Below, piece by piece: positions 1 to 5,498 of a stretch of 6,517 nt of DNA. A program made the position numbers and the translations under genes. The notes beneath the pieces were generated by a model, which made no database searches, had not been told where the DNA came from, and saw nothing but the letters and a program-made list of their open reading frames with translations. Source of the stretch: CAZRHH01 sp964599885 (GTDB lineage: Bacteria > Chloroflexota > Dehalococcoidia > DSTF01 > JACRBR01). The stretch covers positions 1 to 6,517 of the forward strand of contig CAZRHH010000123.1 in NCBI GenBank assembly GCA_964599885.1, read 5' to 3'. How positions within the stretch are numbered: position 1 is the stretch's first letter; the number at the start of each line of letters is the position of its first letter.

Positions 1-848
1 CCGCCCACCGCCGCATCGATGTTCGCATCGGCGAAGACGATGTTCGGCGACTTGCCGCCGAGCTCAAGCGAGATCTTCTTCAGGTTGCCCGACGCCGCTT
101 GCATGATCGACTTGCCGACGGCGGTCGACCCGGTGAACGCGACCTTGTCGACGCGATCGCTCGCCGCGAGTTCGGCGCCAACGACGTTGCCCGGGCCCGT
201 GACGACGTTGATCACGCCAGCGGGAGCGCCCGCTTCCGTGATGATGCGCGCGAGCTCGAACGTCGTACCCGCGGTGAACTCCGACGGCTTGGCGACGATC
301 GTGCAGCCAGCAGCCAACGCGGGTGCGAGCTTCCACGTGATCAGCAGCACCGGAAAGTTCCACGGCGTGATCACGCCGACGACGCCGACGGGCTCGTGGA
401 CCGTCAGCCCGACGGCGTCCGGCACGTAGTTCGTGAGTGCGTCGCCCTTGATATCGAGCGCGAGGCCGGCGTAATAGTCGTAGACGTCAGCGGCCATCGC
501 GATCTCGGCGATCGCCATGTTGGTCGGCTTGCCAACTTCTTTCGAGAGCAGCTGCGCGAGCGGCAACAACTCAGCACGGAGCTTTGCCGCGATGCCGCGC
601 AGCACGGCTGCGCGAGTTGTCGCTGGCGCCTTCGACCAGGCGTCGCTGTCGAAGGCTGCGCGCGCCGCCTCGATCGCCCGGCGCGTGTCCTCGATGCCGC
701 CCCAGGGGATCGTCTCGACGATGTCACCGTTGGCCGGGTTGCGCCTGTCGTACGTCTCGCCGTCTGCGGAAGCGACGGGTTCGCCGCCGATGAATTGCTG
801 ATACACGCGTGCCGCCGCGGCCTTCGTGTCCTTAATTTCCGTGACCAT
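1..848 (-). CDS. Aldehyde dehydrogenase family protein, N-terminal part (runs off left edge)
   Basis: NAD(P)-dependent oxidation of an aldehyde to its carboxylate; the substrate cannot be read from the sequence. About 282 residues are present and the frame stays open to base 1, out of the roughly 480-500 usual for the family. Visible family motifs are TPWNFP with the oxyanion-hole Asn at residue 164, AKPSE with the cofactor-binding Lys at 187, FTGSTAVGK at 238-246 (Rossmann loop), and LELGGKSPN with the general-base Glu at 262. The catalytic Cys, expected about 35 residues further on, lies outside the window, so activity cannot be judged. The ATG at 848-846 is chosen because AGGAGG (855-860) sits 6 nt upstream and the protein starts just before the usual IGGE segment. 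It is divergent from hpf across a 663-nt repeat-filled gap. Confidence 0.95.
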   Translation of the reverse strand, partial: MVTEIKDTKAAAARVYQQFIGGEPVASADGETYDRRNPANGDIVETIPWGGIEDTRRAIEAARAAFDSDAWSKAPATTRAAVLRGIAAKLRAELLPLAQLLSKEVGKPTNMAIAEIAMAADVYDYYAGLALDIKGDALTNYVPDAVGLTVHEPVGVVGVITPWNFPVLLITWKLAPALAAGCTIVAKPSEFTAGTTFELARIITEAGAPAGVINVVTGPGNVVGAELAASDRVDKVAFTGSTAVGKSIMQAASGNLKKISLELGGKSPNIVFADANIDAAVG

Positions 849-910
849 GCTGTGCCTCCTGGGAAGCGTTATGCTCGTTTCAGCCGAACCTTTAGTGTCT
901 GCTTAGTTAA

Positions 911-940
911 AGCATACGCCGGTCTCTCTCGATCGCGCAA
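911..940 (-). promoter_or_regulatory. Candidate promoter of the aldehyde dehydrogenase gene
   Basis: On the minus strand, TTGCGC (940-935) and TATGCT (916-911) are separated by 18 nt. They resemble sigma-70 -35 and -10 boxes in the most A+T-rich part of this gap. The implied leader is about 55 nt and ends in the AGGAGG Shine-Dalgarno site. The -35 box matches the consensus only in TTG, so this is a tentative call. Confidence 0.35.
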
Positions 941-970
941 TGCCAGTCCGGGCGATGCGTATTGAGCTTG

Positions 971-1030
971 CTGACTGGCGATTGGTGATTGGTGACGGGT
1001 GGGGTGCGCCAATCACCGAACGCCAGTCAG
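971..1030. repeat. Long imperfect inverted repeat (hairpin) at the left edge of the 82-bp array
   Basis: CTGACTGGCG (971-980) is perfectly complementary to CGCCAGTCAG (1021-1030). Inside it, GGTGATTGG (984-992) pairs with CCAATCACC (1009-1017), leaving a 3x3 internal mismatch and a loop of about 16 nt. The left arm contains two tandem ATTGGTG heptamers (981-994). There is no T-run on either side, so an intrinsic terminator is unlikely. A REP- or MITE-like palindrome is a better description. Confidence 0.75.
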
Positions 1031-1036
1031 CAGCAG

Positions 1037-1446
1037 GCGCGCGTATCCTGCGATCCGGCGTCCGACGGAGCTAAAGCTCCGCAGCTACGTCCAGGGCAAC
1101 CGGCCGACGCACGCCGACCAGCGCGCATCCTGCGATCCGGCGTCCGGCGGAGCTAAAGCTCCGCAGCTACGTCCAGGGCAACCGGCCGAGGCACGCCGGC
1201 CAGCGCGCATCCGTCGATCCGGCGTCCGGCGGAGCTAAAGCTCCGCAGCTACGTCCAGGGCAACCGGCCAACGCACGCCGACCAGCGCGCATCCTGCGAT
1301 CCGGCGTCCGGCGGAGCTAAAGCTCCGCAGCTACGTCCAGGGCAACCGGCCAACGCACGCCGACCAGCGCGCATCCGTCGATCCGGCGTCCGGCGGAGCT
1401 AAAGCTCCGCAGCTACGTCCAGGGCAACCGGCCGACGCACGCCGAC
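1037..1446. repeat. Five tandem direct repeats of an 82-bp unit, each with a hairpin core
   Basis: The core GGAGCTAAAGCTCC begins at 1067, 1149, 1231, 1313 and 1395, so the period is exactly 82 bp. Units start at 1037, 1119, 1201, 1283 and 1365, and the first two bases of copy 1 are diverged. Each unit contains the palindrome GCGGAGCT-AA-AGCTCCGC (ACGGAGCT in copy 1), then a conserved GCAGCTACGTCCAGGGCAAC. Copies are nearly identical. Differences cluster at unit positions 13-14 (TG in copies 1, 2 and 4; GT in copies 3 and 5) and in the last 14 bases. Because 82 is not a multiple of 3, the reading frame rotates from copy to copy, which argues against coding. There are no spacers, so this is not CRISPR. 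It is a VNTR-like minisatellite of unknown role. Confidence 0.97.
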
Positions 1447-1474
1447 CAATCACTAGTCATCAATGACCCATCAC
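1447..1474. repeat. Degenerate heptamer array at the right edge of the 82-bp array
   Basis: Four consecutive 7-mers follow the last 82-bp unit without a gap: CAATCAC, TAGTCAT, CAATGAC, CCATCAC. The first is a cyclic permutation of the reverse complement of the ATTGGTG heptamer at 981-994. The 82-bp array is therefore bracketed by the same 7-bp motif in opposite orientations. Confidence 0.55.
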
Positions 1475-1499
1475 GACGAACGGCGCCATGCGACCCCGA

Positions 1500-1505
1500 T
1501 ACACT
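1500..1505 (+). promoter_or_regulatory. Candidate -10 box for leaderless transcription of hpf
   Basis: TACACT (TAnnnT type) lies exactly 6 nt before the A of the hpf ATG at 1512, placing a transcript start on or next to the start codon. No Shine-Dalgarno sequence precedes that ATG. No convincing -35 box is seen about 17 nt upstream. Position and the missing ribosome site together suggest a leaderless mRNA. Confidence 0.4.
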
Positions 1506-1511
1506 CGACGC

Positions 1512-2090
1512 ATGAACATCACGCTTCGCAGCCACCATGCCACGATCGAAGACGGGCTCCGAGCCCACGCTGAAAAGAAGCTTGCACGCCTCGATCGCTA
1601 CCTCCCGCGCGTGGACAGCGTCGTCATTGAGGTCGCCCATAGCGACACGCGGGCCGCGGCGCACCGCTACCGCGTCCAGCTGACCGTGCACTCCAGCTCC
1701 TCGATTCTGCGAGCGGAGGAACACGGCACCGAGGCCCGGACGGCGTTCGACGCGGCGGCGGACGTCATCGCACGGCAGGCGCAACGGCATGCGAAGCGCC
1801 TGCACGACCGGCACCGAGGCGGCCCGCAGCGAGACGTCGTCGAACCGGTGCCTGCGGCGGCTCCGCCGCCGGTGTTGGACGACGGTGAGGTCGAGGAGTA
1901 TCTGCTCGGCAAGGTGGTGCGCTCGAAACAGTTTGAGGCGAAGCCGATGTCGCCGGAAGAAGCGCTGGCGCAGATGGATCTGCTGGGGCACGACTTCTTC
2001 CTGTTTCTCGACGCCTCGACCAATGATTACGCGCTGCTGTACAAGCGGCGCGACGGTGGCTACGGCATGCTGTCGCCGCAGCGGAGTTGA
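1512..2090 (+). CDS. hpf: Ribosome hibernation promoting factor, long form (HPF/RaiA/YfiA family)
   Basis: Binds the 30S decoding region and, in long-form members, dimerizes 70S into inactive 100S ribosomes during starvation. The 192-residue protein has the N-terminal S30AE/RaiA domain at about 1-100 (begins MNITLRSHHATIEDGLRAHAEKK), a Pro/Ala-rich linker at about 105-125, and the C-terminal dimerization domain at about 128-190, with the signature KPMSPEEALAQMDLLGHDFF and a YKRRDGGYG end. The ATG at 1512 is preferred over the in-frame ATG at 1488 because family members begin MxI right at the first strand, and the eight extra residues have no family resemblance. Neither start has a Shine-Dalgarno site; see the leaderless promoter. 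It ends 4 nt from the convergent cofE stop. The identification is firm. Confidence 0.96.
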   Translation: MNITLRSHHATIEDGLRAHAEKKLARLDRYLPRVDSVVIEVAHSDTRAAAHRYRVQLTVHSSSSILRAEEHGTEARTAFDAAADVIARQAQRHAKRLHDRHRGGPQRDVVEPVPAAAPPPVLDDGEVEEYLLGKVVRSKQFEAKPMSPEEALAQMDLLGHDFFLFLDASTNDYALLYKRRDGGYGMLSPQRS

Positions 2091-2094
2091 CGAG

Positions 2095-2844
2095 TCAGCG
2101 AAAGAGATCCTTCTCGGCTTCGCGGATGATGTCGCGGAGCGCGCCGTCGCCGGGCGTGTAGTCGGCGCCGCGGATGATTGCGACGGGCATGCGCGCAAGC
2201 TTGCCGTGTACGAGTTCTGCGGCTGCGGCAAACTCGTCGACGACGGCCATCGCGGTGACGCGCAATTCGTAGCCGGCAGGATCGCGCTGGCCGGTGTAGT
2301 CGAGCAACGGCATCATGCCGGCGCAACCGATCGCGAAGTTGACGATGCCCTCGCGCCAGGGACGGCCGAACGAGTCGGAGACGATCACCGCGACGGATAC
2401 GCCGAACGCGGCCTCGACGCGCTCGCGAATCAGCTGCGCCGATGCGTCGGAGTCGACGGGCAGCAGGCACACCGTGCCGGTCTTCTCGACGTTTGATGCG
2501 TCCACGCCGGCGTTGGCGCAGATGAAGCCGTGGTGCGTCTCGCAGATCATCACGCCGTGACCCATACGGACGATGCGCTTCGATTCGCCGAGCACGACTT
2601 CGACCTGGCGGGCGTCCTTTTCCCACGTATCCGCGACTTGCTGGGCGAACGCGGATGGTGTGATTGTCGCGAGATCAACGATGCGGCCCTCGGCCTTCGA
2701 CACGACCTTTTGGGTGACGACGAGCACGTCGCCCGTTTCGACGCCACCGCCCGCGCGGGCGGCATCGACGATCATGCGGGCGATGTCGTCGCCGGAGTGT
2801 ACTTCTGGAATACCGGGAAGGCCGAAGATGCGTACGTCGCTCAT
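2095..2844 (-). CDS. cofE: Coenzyme F420-0:L-glutamate ligase (stand-alone CofE)
   Basis: GTP-dependent addition of L-glutamate, then gamma-linked glutamates, to F420-0; the last stage of F420 biosynthesis, cytoplasmic. At 249 residues it matches archaeal CofE in length and has no C-terminal nitroreductase-like (FMN) domain as in actinobacterial FbiB. Family blocks seen: VVTQKVVSKAEGR (42-54), HGFICANAGVDASN (105-118), LLPVDSDASA (127-136), VIVSDSFGRPWR (153-164) and IGCAGMMPLLDYTGQ (172-186). Asp115 and Asp157 lie in the conserved blocks expected to hold the metal/GTP site. The ATG overlaps the npdG stop as ATGA, and no good Shine-Dalgarno site precedes it, so translational coupling to npdG is likely. 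No other F420 biosynthesis gene (cofC, cofD, fbiC) lies in the window. Confidence 0.95.
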   Translation of the reverse strand: MSDVRIFGLPGIPEVHSGDDIARMIVDAARAGGGVETGDVLVVTQKVVSKAEGRIVDLATITPSAFAQQVADTWEKDARQVEVVLGESKRIVRMGHGVMICETHHGFICANAGVDASNVEKTGTVCLLPVDSDASAQLIRERVEAAFGVSVAVIVSDSFGRPWREGIVNFAIGCAGMMPLLDYTGQRDPAGYELRVTAMAVVDEFAAAAELVHGKLARMPVAIIRGADYTPGDGALRDIIREAEKDLFR

Positions 2845-3488
2845 GCGATGCCTGCGACGCGGACACCTGCCTGCGTCTTGTAGGCGCGGTTGATGCTGAC
2901 GAGCAATACAGTGATGCCTTCGACCAACTGCGCGTTGGCGAGCGCGCCGCCGTTGACGCCGCGGACGCCTTCGATCGCTTCAGCGAGCGTCATGATCTGC
3001 TGACGCGCGTCCGCATCGTCGGCACTGACGATGACGTCGGCTTCGAGCGGGCCGCCTTTGAGGAGTTTGCGCGCGCTGAGGTTCTGAAACGCAGAGACGA
3101 CGATCGATCCGGGCAGCAGCGCCTGTTCCTGCTGCGCCGCCGAACCTTCGGGGACGCTGATCAGCGACGCTTTGCCGGCCTCGAACGCCATCGGCACGAC
3201 GGTGCTGACGACGATCTTGCCATCGAGCGCGTGGGCGAGCGGCGGCAGCGTGGTCGCCTGCGCTGTGTACGGCGTCGTGACGATGACGATCTCGCCGGCG
3301 ATCGCTGCATCGAGGTTCGTGGCCGGTTCGAGCGGCAGCGCCGGATCCTTCTCGTGCAGCTCGTCGACCGCCGCCTGCGCCTTTTCGAGCGCGCGCGAGC
3401 CGATGATGCAGTGGTGGCCGGCGAGCGCAAAGCGGTACGCAAGCCCCATGCCCTCTTCGCCGGTACCACCGATGAAAGCGATGTTCAT
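2841..3488 (-). CDS. npdG: NADPH-dependent F420 reductase (F420H2:NADP+ oxidoreductase)
   Basis: Transfers hydride between F420 and NADP(H), cytoplasmic; the direction in vivo is not determined by sequence. The 215-residue protein matches the family length (about 210-225). It starts MNIAFIGGTGEEGMG, the dinucleotide-binding loop at residues 6-15. GSR at 30-32 fits recognition of the NADP 2'-phosphate. TTPYTAQ (71-77), VVPM (97-100) and SAFQNLSA (132-139) are typical of NpdG/Fno. An in-frame start 20 residues upstream (3548) exists, but the ATG at 3488 is chosen because it places the Rossmann strand at the N-terminus and has GGAG (3495-3498) 6 nt upstream; the extra segment would be encoded by the palindromic repeat. 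It overlaps cofE by 4 nt. Confidence 0.94.
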   Translation of the reverse strand: MNIAFIGGTGEEGMGLAYRFALAGHHCIIGSRALEKAQAAVDELHEKDPALPLEPATNLDAAIAGEIVIVTTPYTAQATTLPPLAHALDGKIVVSTVVPMAFEAGKASLISVPEGSAAQQEQALLPGSIVVSAFQNLSARKLLKGGPLEADVIVSADDADARQQIMTLAEAIEGVRGVNGGALANAQLVEGITVLLVSINRAYKTQAGVRVAGIA

Positions 3489-3493
3489 CCTCG

Positions 3494-3570
3494 ACTCCAG
3501 CATTGGAGGGTGGAGGAGGGAGGATGGATCGTCGTCAACGTCATCCATCCTCCACGCCCCATCTTCCAGT
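3494..3570. repeat. Dispersed palindromic element, copy 1 (upstream of npdG)
   Basis: Perfect 10-bp arms GGAGGATGGA (3519-3528) and TCCATCCTCC (3544-3553) are separated by 15 nt, with further imperfect pairing outward (purine-rich left flank against the pyrimidine-rich right flank to about 3570). The same arms with the same 15-nt spacing recur at 5649-5683. The loop motif CGTCAAC is shared when copy 2 is read on the opposite strand. It fills most of the 115-nt gap between the SDR stop and npdG, and overlaps the npdG Shine-Dalgarno region at its left edge. Confidence 0.75.
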
Positions 3571-3603
3571 GCATCATTTGCGCGGAACTGTTAGCCGCCC
3601 GCG

Positions 3604-4386
3604 TCAGCTCATTTCGGTGCCGCCGCTGACGTTCAGGGCGACGCCGGTGACGTTGTTCGCTTTGCACAGGTAGATCACGGCCTGCCCCATGTCGGCCGCG
3701 GACTGCGCGCGGCCGAGCGGCACCTCGCGCGCAATCCACGCCTTGAACGCTTCTTCGCCGCTGACGCCGGTTGCCGCGCCGATGGCGGGGGAGAGCACGT
3801 CACGCCACATATGCGTATCGACTTCACCCGGGCAGATCGCGTTCGCAGTGATGTCGAATCCGGCGCATTCGTGCGCGAGCGACTGCGTGAAACCGATGAC
3901 GGCGAATTTCGACGCCGAGTAGCACGACGAGATCGCCCGGCCGCGCTTGCCGGCGATGGACGACAGGTTGATGATGCGCCCGGTGCGGCGCTGCATCATG
4001 TGTGGGAGCACGGCCTTCGCGCAGAGGAACGTGCCCTTGAGATTGACGCCGATGACGAGATCCCAGTCTTCTTCGCTGAACGCTGCAACGGGACCAATGC
4101 GGATGACGCCGGCGTTGTTGACGAGAATGTCGATCTGGCCGAAGCGATCGATCGCGGCCTTCGCCATCGCTTGCACTTGCGCCGCGTCGCGCACGTCGAC
4201 GTCGATCGCCATCGCCTCGACGCCCATCCGCTGCAGCTCGGCGATCGTTTCGTCACGGTCGGCGCTGACGGCCGGCAGGTCGGCGATCGCGACGCGCACG
4301 CCTTCCCGCGCCAGTTCGTAGGCGATGCCGCGGCCGATGCCGCGCGCGCCGCCGGTGACGATCGCGACGCTGTCCTTCAGTTCCAT
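3604..4386 (-). CDS. Short-chain dehydrogenase/reductase (classical SDR), substrate unknown
   Basis: NAD(P)-dependent oxidoreductase acting on an alcohol or ketone. It has 260 residues, the classical SDR length. Motifs: TGGARGIG (11-18), Asp36 at the end of the second strand (favours NAD(H)), NNAG (90-93), Asn115, and catalytic Ser143 with Tyr156 and Lys160 in YSASK; PGEVDT (187-191) follows. The C-terminal VTGVALNVSGG is the usual SDR ending. The catalytic tetrad is complete, so activity is expected. The ATG at 4386 is chosen over a longer frame to 4494 because MELKDSVAIVTGG puts the first strand at the N-terminus and GGAG (4394-4397) lies 7 nt upstream. It is on the same strand as npdG-cofE, 115 nt upstream. 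Co-transcription is possible, but the palindrome in between makes it uncertain. Substrate classes such as butanediol or polyol dehydrogenases cannot be separated here. Confidence 0.93.
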   Translation of the reverse strand: MELKDSVAIVTGGARGIGRGIAYELAREGVRVAIADLPAVSADRDETIAELQRMGVEAMAIDVDVRDAAQVQAMAKAAIDRFGQIDILVNNAGVIRIGPVAAFSEEDWDLVIGVNLKGTFLCAKAVLPHMMQRRTGRIINLSSIAGKRGRAISSCYSASKFAVIGFTQSLAHECAGFDITANAICPGEVDTHMWRDVLSPAIGAATGVSGEEAFKAWIAREVPLGRAQSAADMGQAVIYLCKANNVTGVALNVSGGTEMS

Positions 4387-4490
4387 TTGGCTGCTCCGTT
4401 GCTTGCCTGTTCGTGCGTACGGGGATTGTGCGGGAGGCGGCGCGTAGGGGCTAGTGCCGAGATCAGCGAGTGCAGCGGACGACCCCGACC

Positions 4491-4656
4491 GCATCGCCGG
4501 GCGACCGTCGCTGCTCCGCTCTCTGTTCTGCGCCGCCGCGGCTTGTTAGTGTCGGCGGCGCGATACCGGGGCGAACACGTGGGTTCGCCCCTACTGCATC
4601 GCCGCGCGAGCCTCGCTGTTCTTTGTTCCTCCCCGCTCTCTGTTCTGCGCCGCCGC
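4491..4656. repeat. Two direct copies of a ~50-bp segment in the SDR/DUF1697 gap
   Basis: A 24-bp identical block occupies 4516-4539 and 4633-4656 (CCGCTCTCTGTTC followed by TGCGCCGCCGC). It is preceded by diverged but alignable segments, GCATCGCCG... at 4491-4513 and 4596-4618. The second copy carries about 12 extra bases (roughly 4620-4631). The right copy ends 9 nt before the stop codon of the DUF1697 gene. No gene is seen in this 279-nt gap. Confidence 0.75.
4568..4591. repeat. Perfect 9-bp hairpin between the duplicated segments
   Basis: GGGGCGAAC (4568-4576) pairs with GTTCGCCCC (4583-4591) around a 6-nt loop ACGTGG. It is strong and G+C-rich, but without a T-run on either strand, so it is not a classical intrinsic terminator. 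It lies 75 nt past the DUF1697 stop in that gene's direction of transcription, where it could still stabilise an mRNA end. Similar GGGGCGAA/TTCGCCCC palindromes are common in intergenic DNA of G+C-rich uncultured bacteria (general recollection, not checked). Confidence 0.65.
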
Positions 4657-4665
4657 CTGGCGCGC

Positions 4666-5229
4666 TCACAACGCGGCGATCTTGACGACCGTGTTCCAGT
4701 TGCGGGTGGTGATGTTCTTGCCAAACTCTTTTTCCAGAATGCCCATCGAGTCCACCGTGCGGCTTGTTGGCGTCAGCGTGACTACGCTGAAGACGGCGTC
4801 ATCTGCGACCTTGAGGATTCGCAGCGTCTTGTCCGGAGATGTGTACGGGATCTTCAGTGCCGTTTTCGGCTTACTCTTGAGGAACGTGACGTAGAGGCGC
4901 GTGTCCAGTGTGAGGCGCACGGTCTTGAACGGGTTGGCGTCGATGATCTTCTGGATGTCGTCGATGGTACGCACGATCACGCCGACCTCAAACCCGAATG
5001 TCACCTCGATCGCTGACTCGACTTTTCGCGTGATAGCCGGTTGCGTCGTCTCGACGGTATCGAAGGCGACGTTCCCGGAGTTGAGCAGCGTCTTGACGTT
5101 TTCGTATCCGAGCGCCTCCAGGCATGCGCGGAGATCGGCCATCGGCACCTTCTTGTGGCCGCCGACGTTGATGCCGCGGAGGAGCGCGACATAGCGGTGC
5201 GTGGGCCGGTTTGGCTTCTTCTCAGGCAA
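4666..5229 (-). CDS. DUF1697 family protein
   Basis: Function unknown; a cytoplasmic protein of the widespread DUF1697 family. The 187 residues match the usual length (about 175-185). The family signatures are clear: RYVALLRGINVGGHKKVPMADLR at 12-34, LLNSGNVAF at 48-56, and the C-terminal TTRNWNTVVKI at 174-184. The frame has no ATG before the conserved N-terminus and is closed by a TAG six codons upstream. TTG at 5229 is therefore the best start, although no Shine-Dalgarno sequence is visible, and the exact start is less certain than the gene. Codon use looks less G+C-biased than its neighbours by eye (several AAA, ACT, TTT codons), which would fit later acquisition but is only an impression. 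It lies downstream of the two tRNA genes on the same strand, 75 nt after the tRNA-Ser(GGA) 3' end. Confidence 0.92.
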   Translation of the reverse strand: MPEKKPNRPTHRYVALLRGINVGGHKKVPMADLRACLEALGYENVKTLLNSGNVAFDTVETTQPAITRKVESAIEVTFGFEVGVIVRTIDDIQKIIDANPFKTVRLTLDTRLYVTFLKSKPKTALKIPYTSPDKTLRILKVADDAVFSVVTLTPTSRTVDSMGILEKEFGKNITTRNWNTVVKIAAL

Positions 5230-5266
5230 GCGCGTTGAGGCGGGCTACAGCTTCAATCCGCTGCCC

Positions 5267-5287
5267 CACTTCCCACTTCTCACTTCC
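5267..5287. repeat. Three tandem heptamers CACTTCY
   Basis: CACTTCC, CACTTCT, CACTTCC run head to tail between the DUF1697 start and tRNA-Ser(GGA). The 7-bp period is the same as that of the unrelated ATTGGTG/CAATCAC heptamers around the 82-bp array. On the transcribed minus strand it reads as a purine-rich GGAAGTG-type leader of the DUF1697 gene. Confidence 0.6.
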
Positions 5288-5304
5288 CATGGCCCCAACA
5301 AAGA

Positions 5305-5394
<90 letters not shown>

Positions 5395-5434
5395 TTACAC
5401 GGCGACGAACGAAGAACCCGGCATCAGCGCGCAT

Positions 5435-5454
5435 CGCCGATTGGATGATCGGCG
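5435..5454. repeat. 7-bp hairpin between the two tRNA-Ser genes
   Basis: CGCCGAT (5435-5441) pairs with ATCGGCG (5448-5454) around TGGATG. It lies 45 nt past the 3' end of tRNA-Ser(CGA). With no T-run following on the minus strand, it could be a processing or mRNA-stability structure or a chance palindrome. Confidence 0.4.
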
Positions 5455-5498
5455 GATGGGACGCGCACCTGACCCCAGGTTCCCGGTCGGTGTCGGTA

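Noticed and set aside
870..916. TATGCT/AGCATA inverted repeat as an operator for the aldehyde dehydrogenase
   Set aside because: Only 6-bp arms with a 35-nt spacer; such a match is readily expected by chance and no regulator gene is adjacent.
99..965. 288-codon open frame on the plus strand
   Set aside because: It lies antisense to the aldehyde dehydrogenase, which has clear catalytic motifs; the product is Arg/Asp/Ala-rich with no family resemblance. It is a G+C-driven shadow.
999..1238. Open frame across the 82-bp repeats (SGGAKAPQLRPG-like repeats)
   Set aside because: The 82-bp period shifts the frame in each copy and the frame ends inside the array; there is no ribosome site. Non-coding repeat.
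1037..1446. CRISPR array
   Set aside because: The whole 82-bp unit is conserved with no unique spacers, and no cas genes are present.
1413..2231. 272-codon minus-strand open frame
   Set aside because: Antisense to hpf and overlapping the end of cofE; it begins in the cofE coding region and ends in the repeat array. No domain is visible.
3486..3548. Longer npdG start giving 20 extra N-terminal residues
   Set aside because: The extension is encoded by the palindromic repeat and moves the Rossmann strand away from the N-terminus; the internal ATG has GGAG at correct spacing.
4387..4440. Promoter directly upstream of the SDR gene
   Set aside because: CACAAT on the minus strand near 4425 is a partial -10 match, but no -35-like sequence is at a suitable distance.
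4387..4494. Longer SDR start giving 36 extra residues
   Set aside because: The extension is low-complexity and unlike SDR N-termini; the ATG at 4386 has GGAG 7 nt upstream.
3811..5016. 401-codon plus-strand open frame, the longest in the window
   Set aside because: It runs antisense through the SDR, the repeat-filled gap and the DUF1697 gene, all better supported. Arg/Asp-rich composition is typical of an antisense frame in high-G+C DNA.
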